Below are positions 24,564 to 32,960 of a stretch of 64,000 nt of DNA, one piece after another; position 1 is the first letter of the stretch, and each line of letters opens with the position of its first letter. The position numbers and the translations under genes were made by a program. The notes beneath the pieces are model-generated. The model was not told the origin of the DNA. It was given only the letters and a program-made list of their open reading frames with translations, and did not search any database. Origin of the DNA: Bacillota bacterium (lineage in GTDB: Bacteria > Bacillota > Clostridia > Christensenellales > UMGS416). The stretch spans positions 124,001-188,000 of the forward strand of contig JAEYRH010000016.1 in assembly GCA_023435705.1 (NCBI GenBank), read 5' to 3'.

Positions 24564-24785
24564 ATGGAAGGCAAGATCATATCCGCTTTTCCTCTGGATG
24601 ATTTCGCGGTAAGCGGCATCGAGGCCAAGTTTGCCGAGCGGCTTGAAGAACCCGTGACGCTGCGATTGGAGATTGACAAGTCATTGATCGCCGGATTCAT
24701 CGTGCAGATCGGTTTTCTGCGTTTTGATTACAGCGCCAGGGCGCGGCTCAAAGAAATCACAAGGCACATGCTTAGCGAGCAATGA
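24564..24785 (+). CDS. atpH: ATP synthase delta subunit reduced to its C-terminal domain
   Basis: Only 73 residues lie between atpF and atpA, where a ~180-residue delta subunit is expected. The sequence matches the delta C-terminal domain: ISAFPLDD (the usual V-x-S-A-x-P-L start), VTLRLEIDKSLIAGFIVQIG (the D-x-S-L-I-G-G motif) and FDYSARARLKEI. The entire N-terminal six-helix domain, which binds the alpha subunit N-terminus, is absent. The flanking spacings are tight (3 and 15 bases), so this is not a frameshifted long gene. Either this short form suffices, or the missing domain is replaced by another protein. Confidence 0.78.
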   Translation: MEGKIISAFPLDDFAVSGIEAKFAERLEEPVTLRLEIDKSLIAGFIVQIGFLRFDYSARARLKEITRHMLSEQ

Positions 24786-24800
24786 GGCCAAGGAGACACC

Positions 24801-26327
24801 ATGGAAAATTACGTGGAATCCATTCATGATTTAAAAAAGACTGTTGAAAGCTTTGAAAGCCATCCGGAGCTGCGCCGTGTTGGCACAGTGATTGAGTCCG
24901 GCGATGGAATTGTGCGAATTGATGGTCTGTTGGACTGCAAATACGGTGAGCTGCTCGAATTTGAGAATGATGTGTTTGGCATCGCATTCAATATGGAGCA
25001 GGATTTTGTAGGCGCAGTGCTTCTTAATAATGTTACAAAGGTTCGCGAGGGCAGCCGGGCCCAGGGTACTGAAAAGGTTGTTGAAGTACCGGTGGGGGAC
25101 GCGCTGCTGGGCCGCGTGGTCAATGCCCTGGGGCAGCCGATCGACAACAAAGGGAACATTCACACTTCCTCTTTCCGAAAGATAGAGACTGAGGCGCCTG
25201 GCATTATGAGCCGGGAAAGTGTCAACGAGCCGCTGCAAACCGGCTTGATGGCAATCGATACGATGATCCCGATTGGCCGGGGCCAGCGCGAGCTCATCAT
25301 TGGTGACAGGCAAACAGGCAAAACAGCCATTGCTGTGGATGCGATTCTCAATCAAAAAGGCCAAAATTGCGTCTGCATCTATGTGGCCATTGGTCAGAAG
25401 GCGTCCACGATCGCCAGGATTGTCAAAACGCTGGAAGACCATGGCGCTATGGAATACTCCATCGTTGTGGCCGCTACCGCCAGCGATTCAGCGCCGATGC
25501 AATACATCACCCCCTATGCCGGCTGCGCGATGGGTGAGGAGTTCATGTATCGCGGCCGCGACGTTTTGATTGTGTATGATGACCTGTCCAAACATGCGGT
25601 GGCCTATCGCGCCATGTCACTGCTGCTGCGCAGGCCGTCCGGCCGTGAAGCTTATCCCGGAGATGTATTCTATCTGCACTCCAGACTTCTTGAGCGGGCC
25701 GCGAAGCTCTCTGCAGATATGGGCGGTGGGTCGATGACGGCGCTTCCCATTGTGGAAACGATGGCCGGCGACATTTCCGGCTACATCGCAACCAACGTCA
25801 TCTCCATCACCGATGGCCAGATCTTTCTGGAAAGCGAGCTGTTCTACTCCGGTGTGAGGCCTGCGGTCAATGTGGGGTTTTCCGTATCCCGCGTGGGCAG
25901 CGCTGCGCAGACAAAAGCCATGAAAAAGGTCTCGGGGCAATTGAGGCTTGATCTGGCACAATATCGCGAGATGGCCGTGTTCGCACAATTCAGCTCAGAG
26001 TTGGACAAGTCCACTCAGAACCTGCTGGCACAGGGCGAACGGCTCACTGAGGTGCTCAAACAGCCACAGTATTCGCCGATGCCGGTTGAGCAGCAGGTCG
26101 TGATGCTGTATATCGCCTCCAACCGCATGCTGATGGACATCCCGGTGAAGCGTGTCGGAGACTTTAAGACTGGCTTCCTTCGGTATATGCAGGAAACCTA
26201 TTCGGATATTTTCCGCCGGATCGCAACTGAAAAGATACTCAATGACGAAATGATTCAAACAATCAACACGGCTGTTGAAGAATTCAAAAAAACTTTCACC
26301 GCTGTTGCCGGCGGGAACAAGGCCTGA
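24801..26327 (+). CDS. atpA: F-type ATP synthase subunit alpha
   Basis: This 508-residue F1 subunit carries the non-catalytic nucleotide site with P-loop GDRQTGKT (about residues 169-176). The arginine finger region VGFSVSRVGSAAQTKAMKKV and the alpha/beta signature PAVNVGFSVS are present. Length and order are normal. The N-terminal ~25 residues, MENYVESIHDLKKTVESFES, do not resemble the usual IKPEEIS start, which is interesting since this is the region that docks onto the delta N-terminal domain missing here. AAGGAGA precedes the ATG. Confidence 0.96.
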   Translation: MENYVESIHDLKKTVESFESHPELRRVGTVIESGDGIVRIDGLLDCKYGELLEFENDVFGIAFNMEQDFVGAVLLNNVTKVREGSRAQGTEKVVEVPVGDALLGRVVNALGQPIDNKGNIHTSSFRKIETEAPGIMSRESVNEPLQTGLMAIDTMIPIGRGQRELIIGDRQTGKTAIAVDAILNQKGQNCVCIYVAIGQKASTIARIVKTLEDHGAMEYSIVVAATASDSAPMQYITPYAGCAMGEEFMYRGRDVLIVYDDLSKHAVAYRAMSLLLRRPSGREAYPGDVFYLHSRLLERAAKLSADMGGGSMTALPIVETMAGDISGYIATNVISITDGQIFLESELFYSGVRPAVNVGFSVSRVGSAAQTKAMKKVSGQLRLDLAQYREMAVFAQFSSELDKSTQNLLAQGERLTEVLKQPQYSPMPVEQQVVMLYIASNRMLMDIPVKRVGDFKTGFLRYMQETYSDIFRRIATEKILNDEMIQTINTAVEEFKKTFTAVAGGNKA

Positions 26328-26329
26328 CC

Positions 26330-27217
26330 ATGCAAAGCATCAGTGACATCAAGCGGCGCATCCACAGCATACAACAGACTCGCCAGATCACCAAGGCGAT
26401 GTATTTGATCTCCACGGTGAAACTCCGCAAAGCGTTGAACCGATATGAGAAAAACTCCAAGTATATCGAAAAGATACGCGCAACGATCAAGGATATCCTG
26501 ATCCATGCGGGGGAAATTCACCACCCCTTTTTGGAGCAGCGTTCCGGCCAGCGGACGGCGTTCCTGGTAATCGCCGGCGATAAAGGGCTGGCCGGCGCCT
26601 ATAACCACAATGTGCTCAATGAGGCGCTCCGGCAGATCAGCCAATCGCGGGAAACATACATATTTACAATTGGTCATGTGGCCACACAGTTCCTGAATCG
26701 CAAGGGAAACGAAGTCGACATCGAGTTTTTGCATACAGCTCAGGATCCACAGATCTTCAATGCCAAGATGATCGCAGATACGCTCGCCGACATGTATGAG
26801 CAAGACCTTGTGGACCGGATTGCAGTGGTATATACCCATATGTATTCCACGTTCAACCAACAGCCACGTACACTCACACTGCTCCCAATGGACTTGGAAA
26901 GCCTTGGTGATGTGGAAGCGGAATACCAATATAGGGGCACAGTGATCTATGAACCGTCGCCTGAGATTGTTTATAAAACCCTTGTGGAGCAGTATCTGGT
27001 CGGCATGCTCTACGCCGTGTTGGTGCAAGCTTACGCAAGCGAACAAAGCGCCCGCATGAGAGCGATGGATTCCGCCACAGAAAATGCGGAGAAAATGATG
27101 GATAACCTGGACCAGGAATTCAGGCGGGCCAGGCAAGCCGCCATTACAAACGAGATCATAGAGATTGTCAGCGGCACAAACACAGTGCGCAATGCCCGAA
27201 ATAAAGGCCGCGCCTGA
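26330..27217 (+). CDS. atpG: F-type ATP synthase subunit gamma
   Basis: The 295-residue rotor subunit begins MQSISDIKRRIHSIQQTRQITKAM, the standard gamma N-terminus, and ends with ENAEKMMDNLDQEFRRARQAAITNEI and an EIVSG segment, the paired coiled coil that turns within the alpha3beta3 ring. The central region has ITGDKGLAG-like VIAGDKGLAGAYN. It starts 2 bases after atpA. Confidence 0.95.
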   Translation: MQSISDIKRRIHSIQQTRQITKAMYLISTVKLRKALNRYEKNSKYIEKIRATIKDILIHAGEIHHPFLEQRSGQRTAFLVIAGDKGLAGAYNHNVLNEALRQISQSRETYIFTIGHVATQFLNRKGNEVDIEFLHTAQDPQIFNAKMIADTLADMYEQDLVDRIAVVYTHMYSTFNQQPRTLTLLPMDLESLGDVEAEYQYRGTVIYEPSPEIVYKTLVEQYLVGMLYAVLVQAYASEQSARMRAMDSATENAEKMMDNLDQEFRRARQAAITNEIIEIVSGTNTVRNARNKGRA

Positions 27218-27234
27218 TCTCAAGGAGAGGCAAC

Positions 27235-28662
27235 ATGGAAGCAGTGAAATCGACAGATTCTTTTACACTGAATATGGCAAACGAGGGCATACTGCGCCAG
27301 ATCATTGGTCCCGTCATCGACGTGCATTTCCCGGGGGAAGTGCCGGAAATCTATAACCGTGTGATCGTGAAAAGCGGCAGTGAAGAGATCAACGCCGAAG
27401 TAGCCCAGCATCTTGGTGGCCATGTGGTTCGCTGCATCGCGCTGGAAGCGACCGAGGGCCTGGCCCGGGGGCTTAAAGTCTACGACACCGGTGAACCCAT
27501 CAAAGTGCCGGTGGGTAGAGAGATCCTTGGCCGCGCGATGGATGTGGTGGGCAGGCCCATCGACCACAAGGGTGCGATCACCGCCAAGGAGTTTATGCCA
27601 ATCCATCGTGATGCACCCAGTTTCATCGATCAGAAGCCCACAACGGAGATATTTGAGACCGGCATCAAAGTGATCGATCTGCTGGAGCCATATGCCAAGG
27701 GCGGCAAGATTGGTCTGTTTGGAGGCGCCGGCGTGGGCAAGACAGTGCTCATCATGGAGCTCATCCACAACATTGCCACTGAGCATGGAGGCCTGTCGGT
27801 TTTTGCCGGCGTGGGGGAGCGCAGCCGCGAAGGCAATGACATGATTATGGACATGGCCAAGTCCGGCGTGCTTGACAAAACAGCGCTGGCCTTTGGTCAA
27901 ATGAACGAGCCGCCGGGGTCGCGCATGCGCGTGGCATTGACAGGCCTCACGCTGGCCGAACACTTCCGTGATACTGAGCAGCAAGATGTGCTTCTGTTTA
28001 TAGACAACATCTTCCGCTTCATCCAGGCAGGCAGCGAGGTATCAGCTCTGCTTGGTCGTTCGCCTTCCGCTGTCGGTTATCAGCCCACGCTGGCTACCGA
28101 AGTCGGTGCGCTTCAGGAGCGCATCACATCCACCAAGTATGGGTCCATCACCTCGGTGCAAGCAATCTATGTGCCCGCAGACGATCTGACTGACCCGGCT
28201 CCTGCTACAACATTCCAGCATCTGGATGCCACTACGGTGCTCTCCAGGTCCATTGTGGAAATGGGTATTTATCCTGCGGTGAACCCGCTGGACTCCACTT
28301 CCAGAATTCTTGAGCCTTCCATCGTGGGCGAGGAGCATTATGCCGTGGCCCGCCGTGTGCAAGAGACCTTGCAGCGTTACCGCGAGCTTCAGGACATCAT
28401 CGCAATCCTTGGTATGGATGAGCTCACCGAGGAGGACCGTCTCACGGTGTATCGCGCCCGAAAGCTGCAGCGTTTCCTCTCCCAGCCGATGTTTGTGGCT
28501 GAGGTGTTTACAAACAGCCCCGGCAAATATGTGCCGCTCAAAAAGACGATTGAGGGCTTCAAGGCCATTTGCGACGGCAAGGTGGACAATCTGCCGGAAG
28601 GCGCTTTTCTGATGGTTGGCACACTGGAAGATGCCATGGAAAAGGCCGAGAGGATGAAGTAA
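27235..28662 (+). CDS. atpD: F-type ATP synthase subunit beta
   Basis: This 475-residue catalytic subunit has the P-loop GGAGVGKTVL (near residue 163), the catalytic glutamate in GVGERSREGND, the DELSEED-related DELTEEDR loop, and the signature PAVNPLDSTS. The first ~10 residues (MEAVKSTDSF) are an extra lead before NEGILRQIIGPVIDVHF; an internal ATG at 27274 would give the more standard start, but AAGGAGAGG precedes 27235. Confidence 0.97.
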   Translation: MEAVKSTDSFTLNMANEGILRQIIGPVIDVHFPGEVPEIYNRVIVKSGSEEINAEVAQHLGGHVVRCIALEATEGLARGLKVYDTGEPIKVPVGREILGRAMDVVGRPIDHKGAITAKEFMPIHRDAPSFIDQKPTTEIFETGIKVIDLLEPYAKGGKIGLFGGAGVGKTVLIMELIHNIATEHGGLSVFAGVGERSREGNDMIMDMAKSGVLDKTALAFGQMNEPPGSRMRVALTGLTLAEHFRDTEQQDVLLFIDNIFRFIQAGSEVSALLGRSPSAVGYQPTLATEVGALQERITSTKYGSITSVQAIYVPADDLTDPAPATTFQHLDATTVLSRSIVEMGIYPAVNPLDSTSRILEPSIVGEEHYAVARRVQETLQRYRELQDIIAILGMDELTEEDRLTVYRARKLQRFLSQPMFVAEVFTNSPGKYVPLKKTIEGFKAICDGKVDNLPEGAFLMVGTLEDAMEKAERMK

Positions 28663-28663
28663 A

Positions 28664-29074
28664 ATGGCACAGTTCCGATTGGAAATCATCACCCCTGAAA
28701 AACAGTTTTTTAATGGTGACTGTGAGTCGTTGGTGATTGATACCCCAAATGGCAAGCTCGGTGTGCTGGCCCATCACACACCGATGGTTGCTGCGCTGGC
28801 CAAGGGGAAAATTGAGCTAAAGAGCAACGGTGCGTGGAAAACCTGCTTTTGTTCAGAAGGCTTCGTGGAAGTTCGGCCCGACGGAACCATTATCAATGCC
28901 CAGATTGTAGAATGGCCGGAAGAAATGGAAGCAAGGCTTGCGGAAGACGAGCATAATAAAGCTGAGGAGCAGCTGCGGCAGGAGCAAAACCTGAGAGAGT
29001 ATCAGGAATCCCGCATCAGTCTCGCGCGGGCCATGGTCAAACTCAGGGTGAAGCGCAGCATCAATCACAGTTAA
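28664..29074 (+). CDS. atpC: F-type ATP synthase subunit epsilon
   Basis: The 136-residue product shows the beta-sandwich N-terminal domain (FRLEIITPEKQFFNGDCESL, LGVLAHHTPMVAAL) and a two-helix C-terminal part (AEEQLRQEQNLREYQESRIS, ARAMVKLRVKRSI) that can inhibit ATP hydrolysis. It starts 1 base after atpD and is the last gene of the operon; a terminator follows. Confidence 0.94.
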   Translation: MAQFRLEIITPEKQFFNGDCESLVIDTPNGKLGVLAHHTPMVAALAKGKIELKSNGAWKTCFCSEGFVEVRPDGTIINAQIVEWPEEMEARLAEDEHNKAEEQLRQEQNLREYQESRISLARAMVKLRVKRSINHS

Positions 29075-29086
29075 CAGCAACAAATG

Positions 29087-29108
29087 ACGCGCGCCAGCGC
29101 GTTTTTTG
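29087..29108 (+). terminator. Terminator of the atp operon
   Basis: ACGCGC (29087-29092), loop GCCA, GCGCGT (29097-29102), then TTTTTTG. It lies 13 bases after atpC. Confidence 0.85.
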
Positions 29109-29132
29109 TACTATGCCAATCAGGAGGATCCG

Positions 29133-29507
29133 ATGCAGGCAGTTACGGCCGCCATCATCCGCAGGAGCGGAGTATATCTGATGGCAAAGCGCAAACAGGG
29201 CGACACCATGGGTGGTTATTGGGAGTTCCCCGGCGGTGGAGTGGAGATTGGGGAAACCCCGGATCAATGCATCATACGGGAGTTGAAAGAGGAGCTTGGC
29301 GTAACAGCGCGGCCATTGGAGCTGTTTGACACATCGGTGTGTGGTGATGGGAAGCTGGTTGTTCTCTTTTATCTTTGCGAGATTGATGGAGATCCTCTTC
29401 CACTGGATTGCGATGAGCTCCAGTGGGTGAGGGGAGAAGACATGAGAAATTACAAGCTGCTGCCCGGTGATGAGGCCATCGCAGAACGGTTGGCGTCGGG
29501 CAGATAG
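29133..29507 (+). CDS. Nudix hydrolase, MutT-like
   Basis: The start at ATG 29133 follows AGGAGGATCC. The 124-residue product has a complete Nudix box, GGGVEIGETPDQCIIRELKE followed by ELGV, fitting G-x5-E-x7-R-E-U-x-E-E-x-G-U. The preceding MAKRKQGDTMGGYWEFPGG and the later FYLCEIDG and LQWV fit the MutT/8-oxo-dGTP or CTP-pyrophosphohydrolase subgroup. The substrate is probably an oxidised nucleotide but cannot be fixed by sequence. Confidence 0.9.
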   Translation: MQAVTAAIIRRSGVYLMAKRKQGDTMGGYWEFPGGGVEIGETPDQCIIRELKEELGVTARPLELFDTSVCGDGKLVVLFYLCEIDGDPLPLDCDELQWVRGEDMRNYKLLPGDEAIAERLASGR

Positions 29508-29553
29508 GAACTATCTTTTTAATCAAGCCGTCATATGCATGGGAGGGGTGCTG

Positions 29554-30273
29554 ATGAAGGCTATAACAACAGTTTACCACTCTGTTCTTTATTTGCTCCG
29601 GATTCAAATTGGGGCGACAGCGGACAGGTTGAATCCGAACCCAAGAGAACCTACAATGCTCTATGTGTTTCTCCCGCTTGCCGGACTGGTGGTCGGCCTT
29701 GTCTCGGGGCTGGCAGCTTCTTTCCTTGCGGCCATGCAAATGCGCTACATACCAGCGCTGGCAGGTTTGGCTATAATGGCTGTCTTGGGAGGCAAAAGGC
29801 AGACCGCTGCGGCTCTAAGCATCCGGCGTAAGGATTTTGCGCTGAATGCGGGGTCCATGTTATTTGTTGTATTGGCTGTGGTCTTCCTTGTGTTAGGCCT
29901 TGATGCACTCCAAGCCATGCGTGGGGCAGACTTTATAACCCTGGCCCTTCTTTTCCTACCGGCAATCGGGTCATTGGCGATGGTTTCTGCCGCCAGTGTT
30001 ATGCCGGAAGCCCCGAACCAACTGCCACTTTCTTCGGTCAAGGGATTACATTTGATATTAGCCGCAGGGCTAACCCTTGCATTGCTTATGCCTGCATTCG
30101 GTGTTTCTGCACTGGCCTACATGGGTGTGGGTGTGCTGGCTGGTTCACTGACTGCATTGATTGGTGGTAGAAAAGAGTATAGGGTGGATTTGCTTTATGC
30201 CGCAGCCGCATTTGCTCAACTTATTTTCTTATTTGTGTTATTGGTTGCTAACAATACGGTGATTCATTATTGA
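29554..30273 (+). CDS. Polytopic membrane protein, CobS-like without the catalytic aspartates
   Basis: The start is ATG 29554 behind GGGAGGGG; 239 residues, with about six hydrophobic segments. The layout follows cobalamin-5'-phosphate synthase (CobS): an amphipathic YHSVLYLLRIQIG start, LYVFLPLAGLVVGLVSGL (the 'FPLIGLxxG' segment), and a C-terminal stretch that lines up with CobS's last helices. The CobS motifs that hold the catalytic aspartates (HLDGLADTxDG and GGxTGDxxGA) are missing: the second reads GGRKEYRVDLLYAAAA. So it is either a non-catalytic CobS relative or a membrane protein of similar layout. No other cobalamin gene is nearby. Confidence 0.5.
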   Translation: MKAITTVYHSVLYLLRIQIGATADRLNPNPREPTMLYVFLPLAGLVVGLVSGLAASFLAAMQMRYIPALAGLAIMAVLGGKRQTAAALSIRRKDFALNAGSMLFVVLAVVFLVLGLDALQAMRGADFITLALLFLPAIGSLAMVSAASVMPEAPNQLPLSSVKGLHLILAAGLTLALLMPAFGVSALAYMGVGVLAGSLTALIGGRKEYRVDLLYAAAAFAQLIFLFVLLVANNTVIHY

Positions 30274-30280
30274 GCAATAA

Positions 30281-30335
30281 AACACCCCTTGCCATCACTG
30301 AACCGGTACTCCGTTCAATGATGGCAGGGGGTGTT
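30281..30335. terminator. Bidirectional terminator, 17-bp stem
   Basis: The arms at 30281-30297 and 30319-30335 pair over 17 positions (one G-T), and the loop itself contains a second small stem (TGAACCGG/CCGTTCA). It lies between convergent genes; on the minus strand it is followed by TTTTATTG. Confidence 0.85.
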
Positions 30336-30345
30336 CCCAAAACTC

Positions 30346-31122
30346 TTATTTCACCTTGCCGGCGGCTCGTTTCACCTGGTATTGGTGATCGGGGTCACGC
30401 ATGTTGTGGATGTGTGTCCGGCTGTTAAGAAAATGGATGCAAACCTGCTGAAGCTTTCCGTTTGCAAGGTTCATCCCGTTGCCCTTCACACCGGTGGAGC
30501 CATGAGGCTGGCCATTGGTAGAACCGGCAATTGCCTCACCGTTGATGTAGACAATCACCGCCCGCCGGTCATAGCTCCATGTGCCGCCATACGTCTTTTT
30601 CAGCTTTTGCGTGTCAGCCTTTGTGGCAGGAGCGACATCGGCATGCAATGAACCACCGACGCGCACCATCTTGTAGCTAATGTTCGTATCCAGATCCACG
30701 ACCGTGCAGGTCATTCCCTTTTTCCATTTATAGCGCACATAATCAAACCAATCCCTCATGGCGCCATATTTTTTCCTGACTATCGGTGCGGGCTTTGGTT
30801 TGATGCGGGGCTCCACCGGGTTGCGTTTGGCTGTGTTACTATATAACAAATCCAGTGTTTTTGAGCCGGCCACGCCGTCGGTTGAGAGATTATTTGTCTT
30901 TTGAAAGTCCTTAAGCGACTGTTCGGTGAAGTCGCCAAAATAGCCGGTTATCTTGTAATTGTAATAACCAAGATCCCTCAGGCGAAGCTGCAGCAGTATC
31001 ACGTTGTCACTGTTTTCTTTTTTCTTGATGACGATATCATTGTTATCGGCAAGCGCCGGTGTGATCATCAAGGATCCCAGCAACGCGGCCAATACCAGTG
31101 CCGACATCGCTTTATGAAACAT
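30346..31122 (-). CDS. Secreted PG-binding protein with conserved Cys/His domain, paralogue 1
   Basis: The 258-residue product has a signal peptide (residues 1-25, ending ALA). A PG_binding_1 domain spans about 31-95 (VILLQLRLRDLGYYNYKITG, DGVAGSKTLD). A proline/lysine linker leads to a ~140-residue domain with conserved H160 and D162 (LHADVAP), W182 and R186-R187 (WSYDRRAVIV), H207 (GQPHG), C228 and H230 (VCIHFLNSRTH), H237, D243 and H246 (DPDHQ). I recognise this domain from other Clostridia but know no function. The cysteine and histidines could form a catalytic or metal site. It is the first of three tandem paralogues. Confidence 0.8.
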   Translation of the reverse strand: MFHKAMSALVLAALLGSLMITPALADNNDIVIKKKENSDNVILLQLRLRDLGYYNYKITGYFGDFTEQSLKDFQKTNNLSTDGVAGSKTLDLLYSNTAKRNPVEPRIKPKPAPIVRKKYGAMRDWFDYVRYKWKKGMTCTVVDLDTNISYKMVRVGGSLHADVAPATKADTQKLKKTYGGTWSYDRRAVIVYINGEAIAGSTNGQPHGSTGVKGNGMNLANGKLQQVCIHFLNSRTHIHNMRDPDHQYQVKRAAGKVK

Positions 31123-31209
31123 TTTTTCAGCCTCCGTACTTGTTTAGCCGGCTAACAGGATTGCGGCCGCATCATTGGTATATTGCATTATCGGTCTTGT
31201 TTTATGGTT

Positions 31210-31237
31210 AGTATACCACATTGCTGGTAAAAGGCAA
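31210..31237 (-). promoter_or_regulatory. Promoter of secreted paralogue 1
   Basis: On the minus strand TTGCCT (31237-31232), a 16-base spacer and TATACT (31215-31210). The leader contains the palindrome TTAGCCGGCTAA (31144-31155). Confidence 0.5.
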
Positions 31238-31311
31238 CCCGGTGTGGGTTTTGTTGTAAAATGTTCATATGATATAGAACTATATCGGTTCAAAAAAACT
31301 TCATTTTTCCG

Positions 31312-32094
31312 CTATTTTGCAAGCCCGGCTGCCCTTCGGATTTGGCGTTGATGGCCCGGATCCACATGATTGCTGCCATGAGTTTTGCTGTTAAGGAAGT
31401 GGATGCAAACTTGACCGTTCATATCGTTGTTTGGCACAGTTTCCTTGCCGTGAGGCTCACCATACAACGACGCCGCAATAGCTTCACCATTGATATATAC
31501 AATCAATGCGTGCCGCTCCCAGTTGTCCCAACTGTTGCCAAGTGATTTATACATGTTCTTCGTGTCTGAAGCGGTGGCGGGCTCCACATCAGCGTGCTTT
31601 TGACCGCCCACCCGTATTACATCATAGCTTATCCCCGAGTCAAAATCGACTACTTTATATCTGGTTTTGTACTTCATACGGCTGGATACATAATCAAACC
31701 AATCGCGCAGTTTCCCATATCGGGAGGAGGACGAGGAACTCTTTTTCTTTGTGACGGTTTTTGGTGTTATCCTTGGCTTAACAGGCTTGCGTTTCGCAGA
31801 ATTGCAATACATTGTGTCCAGAGTCTTGCTTCCGGCCACGCCATCTGCTGTAATGCCATTCTCTTTCTGGAAGTCCTTCACTGCTTTGGCGGTGAAGTCG
31901 CCAAAGAAACCGGTAATTTTGTAATTGTAGTATCCGAGATCCCTCAAACGGAGTTGCAGTAAAATGACATTATCGCCGTCATCGCCTTTTTTAATTACCA
32001 ATGCTTCATCGGGTGCGGCTAGCACAGGGCAAGCATGGCCGATAAGGAGAATGCTTACAAGCAGGAAGGCAAGCGTCTTTTGGATTTGGCTCAT
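31312..32094 (-). CDS. Secreted PG-binding protein with conserved Cys/His domain, paralogue 2
   Basis: ATG 32094 has AGGAGG 5 bases upstream; the open frame extends further but without a ribosome site. The 260-residue product starts with a signal peptide (LLVSILLIGHACPVLAAPD). The PG_binding_1 domain is almost identical in pattern to paralogue 1. A serine-rich linker (KKKSSSSSSRYG) leads to the C-terminal domain with RVGGQKHADVEPATASDT, NWERHALIVYINGEAIAASL, GEPHG, and QVCIHFLNSKTHGSNHVDPG plus HQ. It differs from paralogue 1 chiefly in the linker and in the 'WDNWERHA' segment. Tandem duplication is the simplest origin. Confidence 0.8.
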   Translation of the reverse strand: MSQIQKTLAFLLVSILLIGHACPVLAAPDEALVIKKGDDGDNVILLQLRLRDLGYYNYKITGFFGDFTAKAVKDFQKENGITADGVAGSKTLDTMYCNSAKRKPVKPRITPKTVTKKKSSSSSSRYGKLRDWFDYVSSRMKYKTRYKVVDFDSGISYDVIRVGGQKHADVEPATASDTKNMYKSLGNSWDNWERHALIVYINGEAIAASLYGEPHGKETVPNNDMNGQVCIHFLNSKTHGSNHVDPGHQRQIRRAAGLAK

Positions 32095-32194
32095 AGCTGC
32101 CTCCTGTTGCTTGAATATGATGATTCTACCATTATAGCTGGAAAAGTCAACCAGCAAGGCCCTTACCAGTAACGGAACGCGATGATGCCTGCTG

Positions 32195-32782
32195 TCACTT
32201 AATTTTTCCGGCGGCGCGCTTGACCTGGTACTGATGGTCAGCGTCAACCCTGCTGGATCCATGGGTTTTGCTGTTGAGAAAATGGATGCATACCTGGCCG
32301 TTCATCCCATTGTTGGGAATGGTTTCATATCCATGGGGCTCACCATACAGTGACGCAGCGATGGGTTCGTTGTTGATGATGACGATCAACGCCCTTCTCC
32401 GCCAATTATCCCAGGAGTTCCCTAGCGTCTGGTACATGATTCTTGTGTCTGCAGCCGTTGCCGGTTCCACATCGCCGTGGCTGCTTCCGCCCACACGGAT
32501 TACATTATAACTGAGTTTTGTGTCAAAATCGATGACCCGGTATTTGGTGCCTTTGAGCAGTCGGCTGTTTACATAACGATACCAATCCTGGTAATTGCCA
32601 TAAAAGACCGGCGTTTTTTTGCCGGATGTAGTATTCGGCATATTCTTGGGGATTTGGTTGGGTGGGATTGCATTTTGATAAATACCGGTTTGCGTGTTGC
32701 GGAGACCAGCCAATGCCGGTTGGACTGTGCGCGCCAATAATGCAGTCGCGATGACCAAAGCGGTCATCATTCTCATTGACAT
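32195..32782 (-). CDS. Secreted Cys/His domain protein lacking the PG-binding domain, paralogue 3
   Basis: The 195-residue product (start M at 32782; 32815 and 32803 are alternatives) has a signal peptide ending near PALAG. A short Asn/Pro-rich spacer leads directly to the same C-terminal domain: GNYQDWYRYVNSRLLKGTKY, RVGGSSHGDVEPATAADT, RRRALIVIINNEPIAASL, GEPHG, VCIHFLNSKTHGSSRVDADH plus QYQV. The PG_binding_1 domain is absent. The conserved C-terminal domain alone therefore appears to be the functional core, and the PG-binding module an anchor used by the other two. Confidence 0.78.
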   Translation of the reverse strand: MSMRMMTALVIATALLARTVQPALAGLRNTQTGIYQNAIPPNQIPKNMPNTTSGKKTPVFYGNYQDWYRYVNSRLLKGTKYRVIDFDTKLSYNVIRVGGSSHGDVEPATAADTRIMYQTLGNSWDNWRRRALIVIINNEPIAASLYGEPHGYETIPNNGMNGQVCIHFLNSKTHGSSRVDADHQYQVKRAAGKIK

Positions 32783-32960
32783 TTGACAATCAGACCTCGC
32801 CATGGAAATAGTCATATTTTAGCACTGATGCTACCGTTGTCAATGGCTGGATGGTGAGTCTGTGTTTTGAACGCCAACTGAATTCCATAGTTACAGTTCG
32901 TGGATTTTTATACTGCACTGATATATAATACTTACAAATACCGCCTCTGGAGGAAGTATC

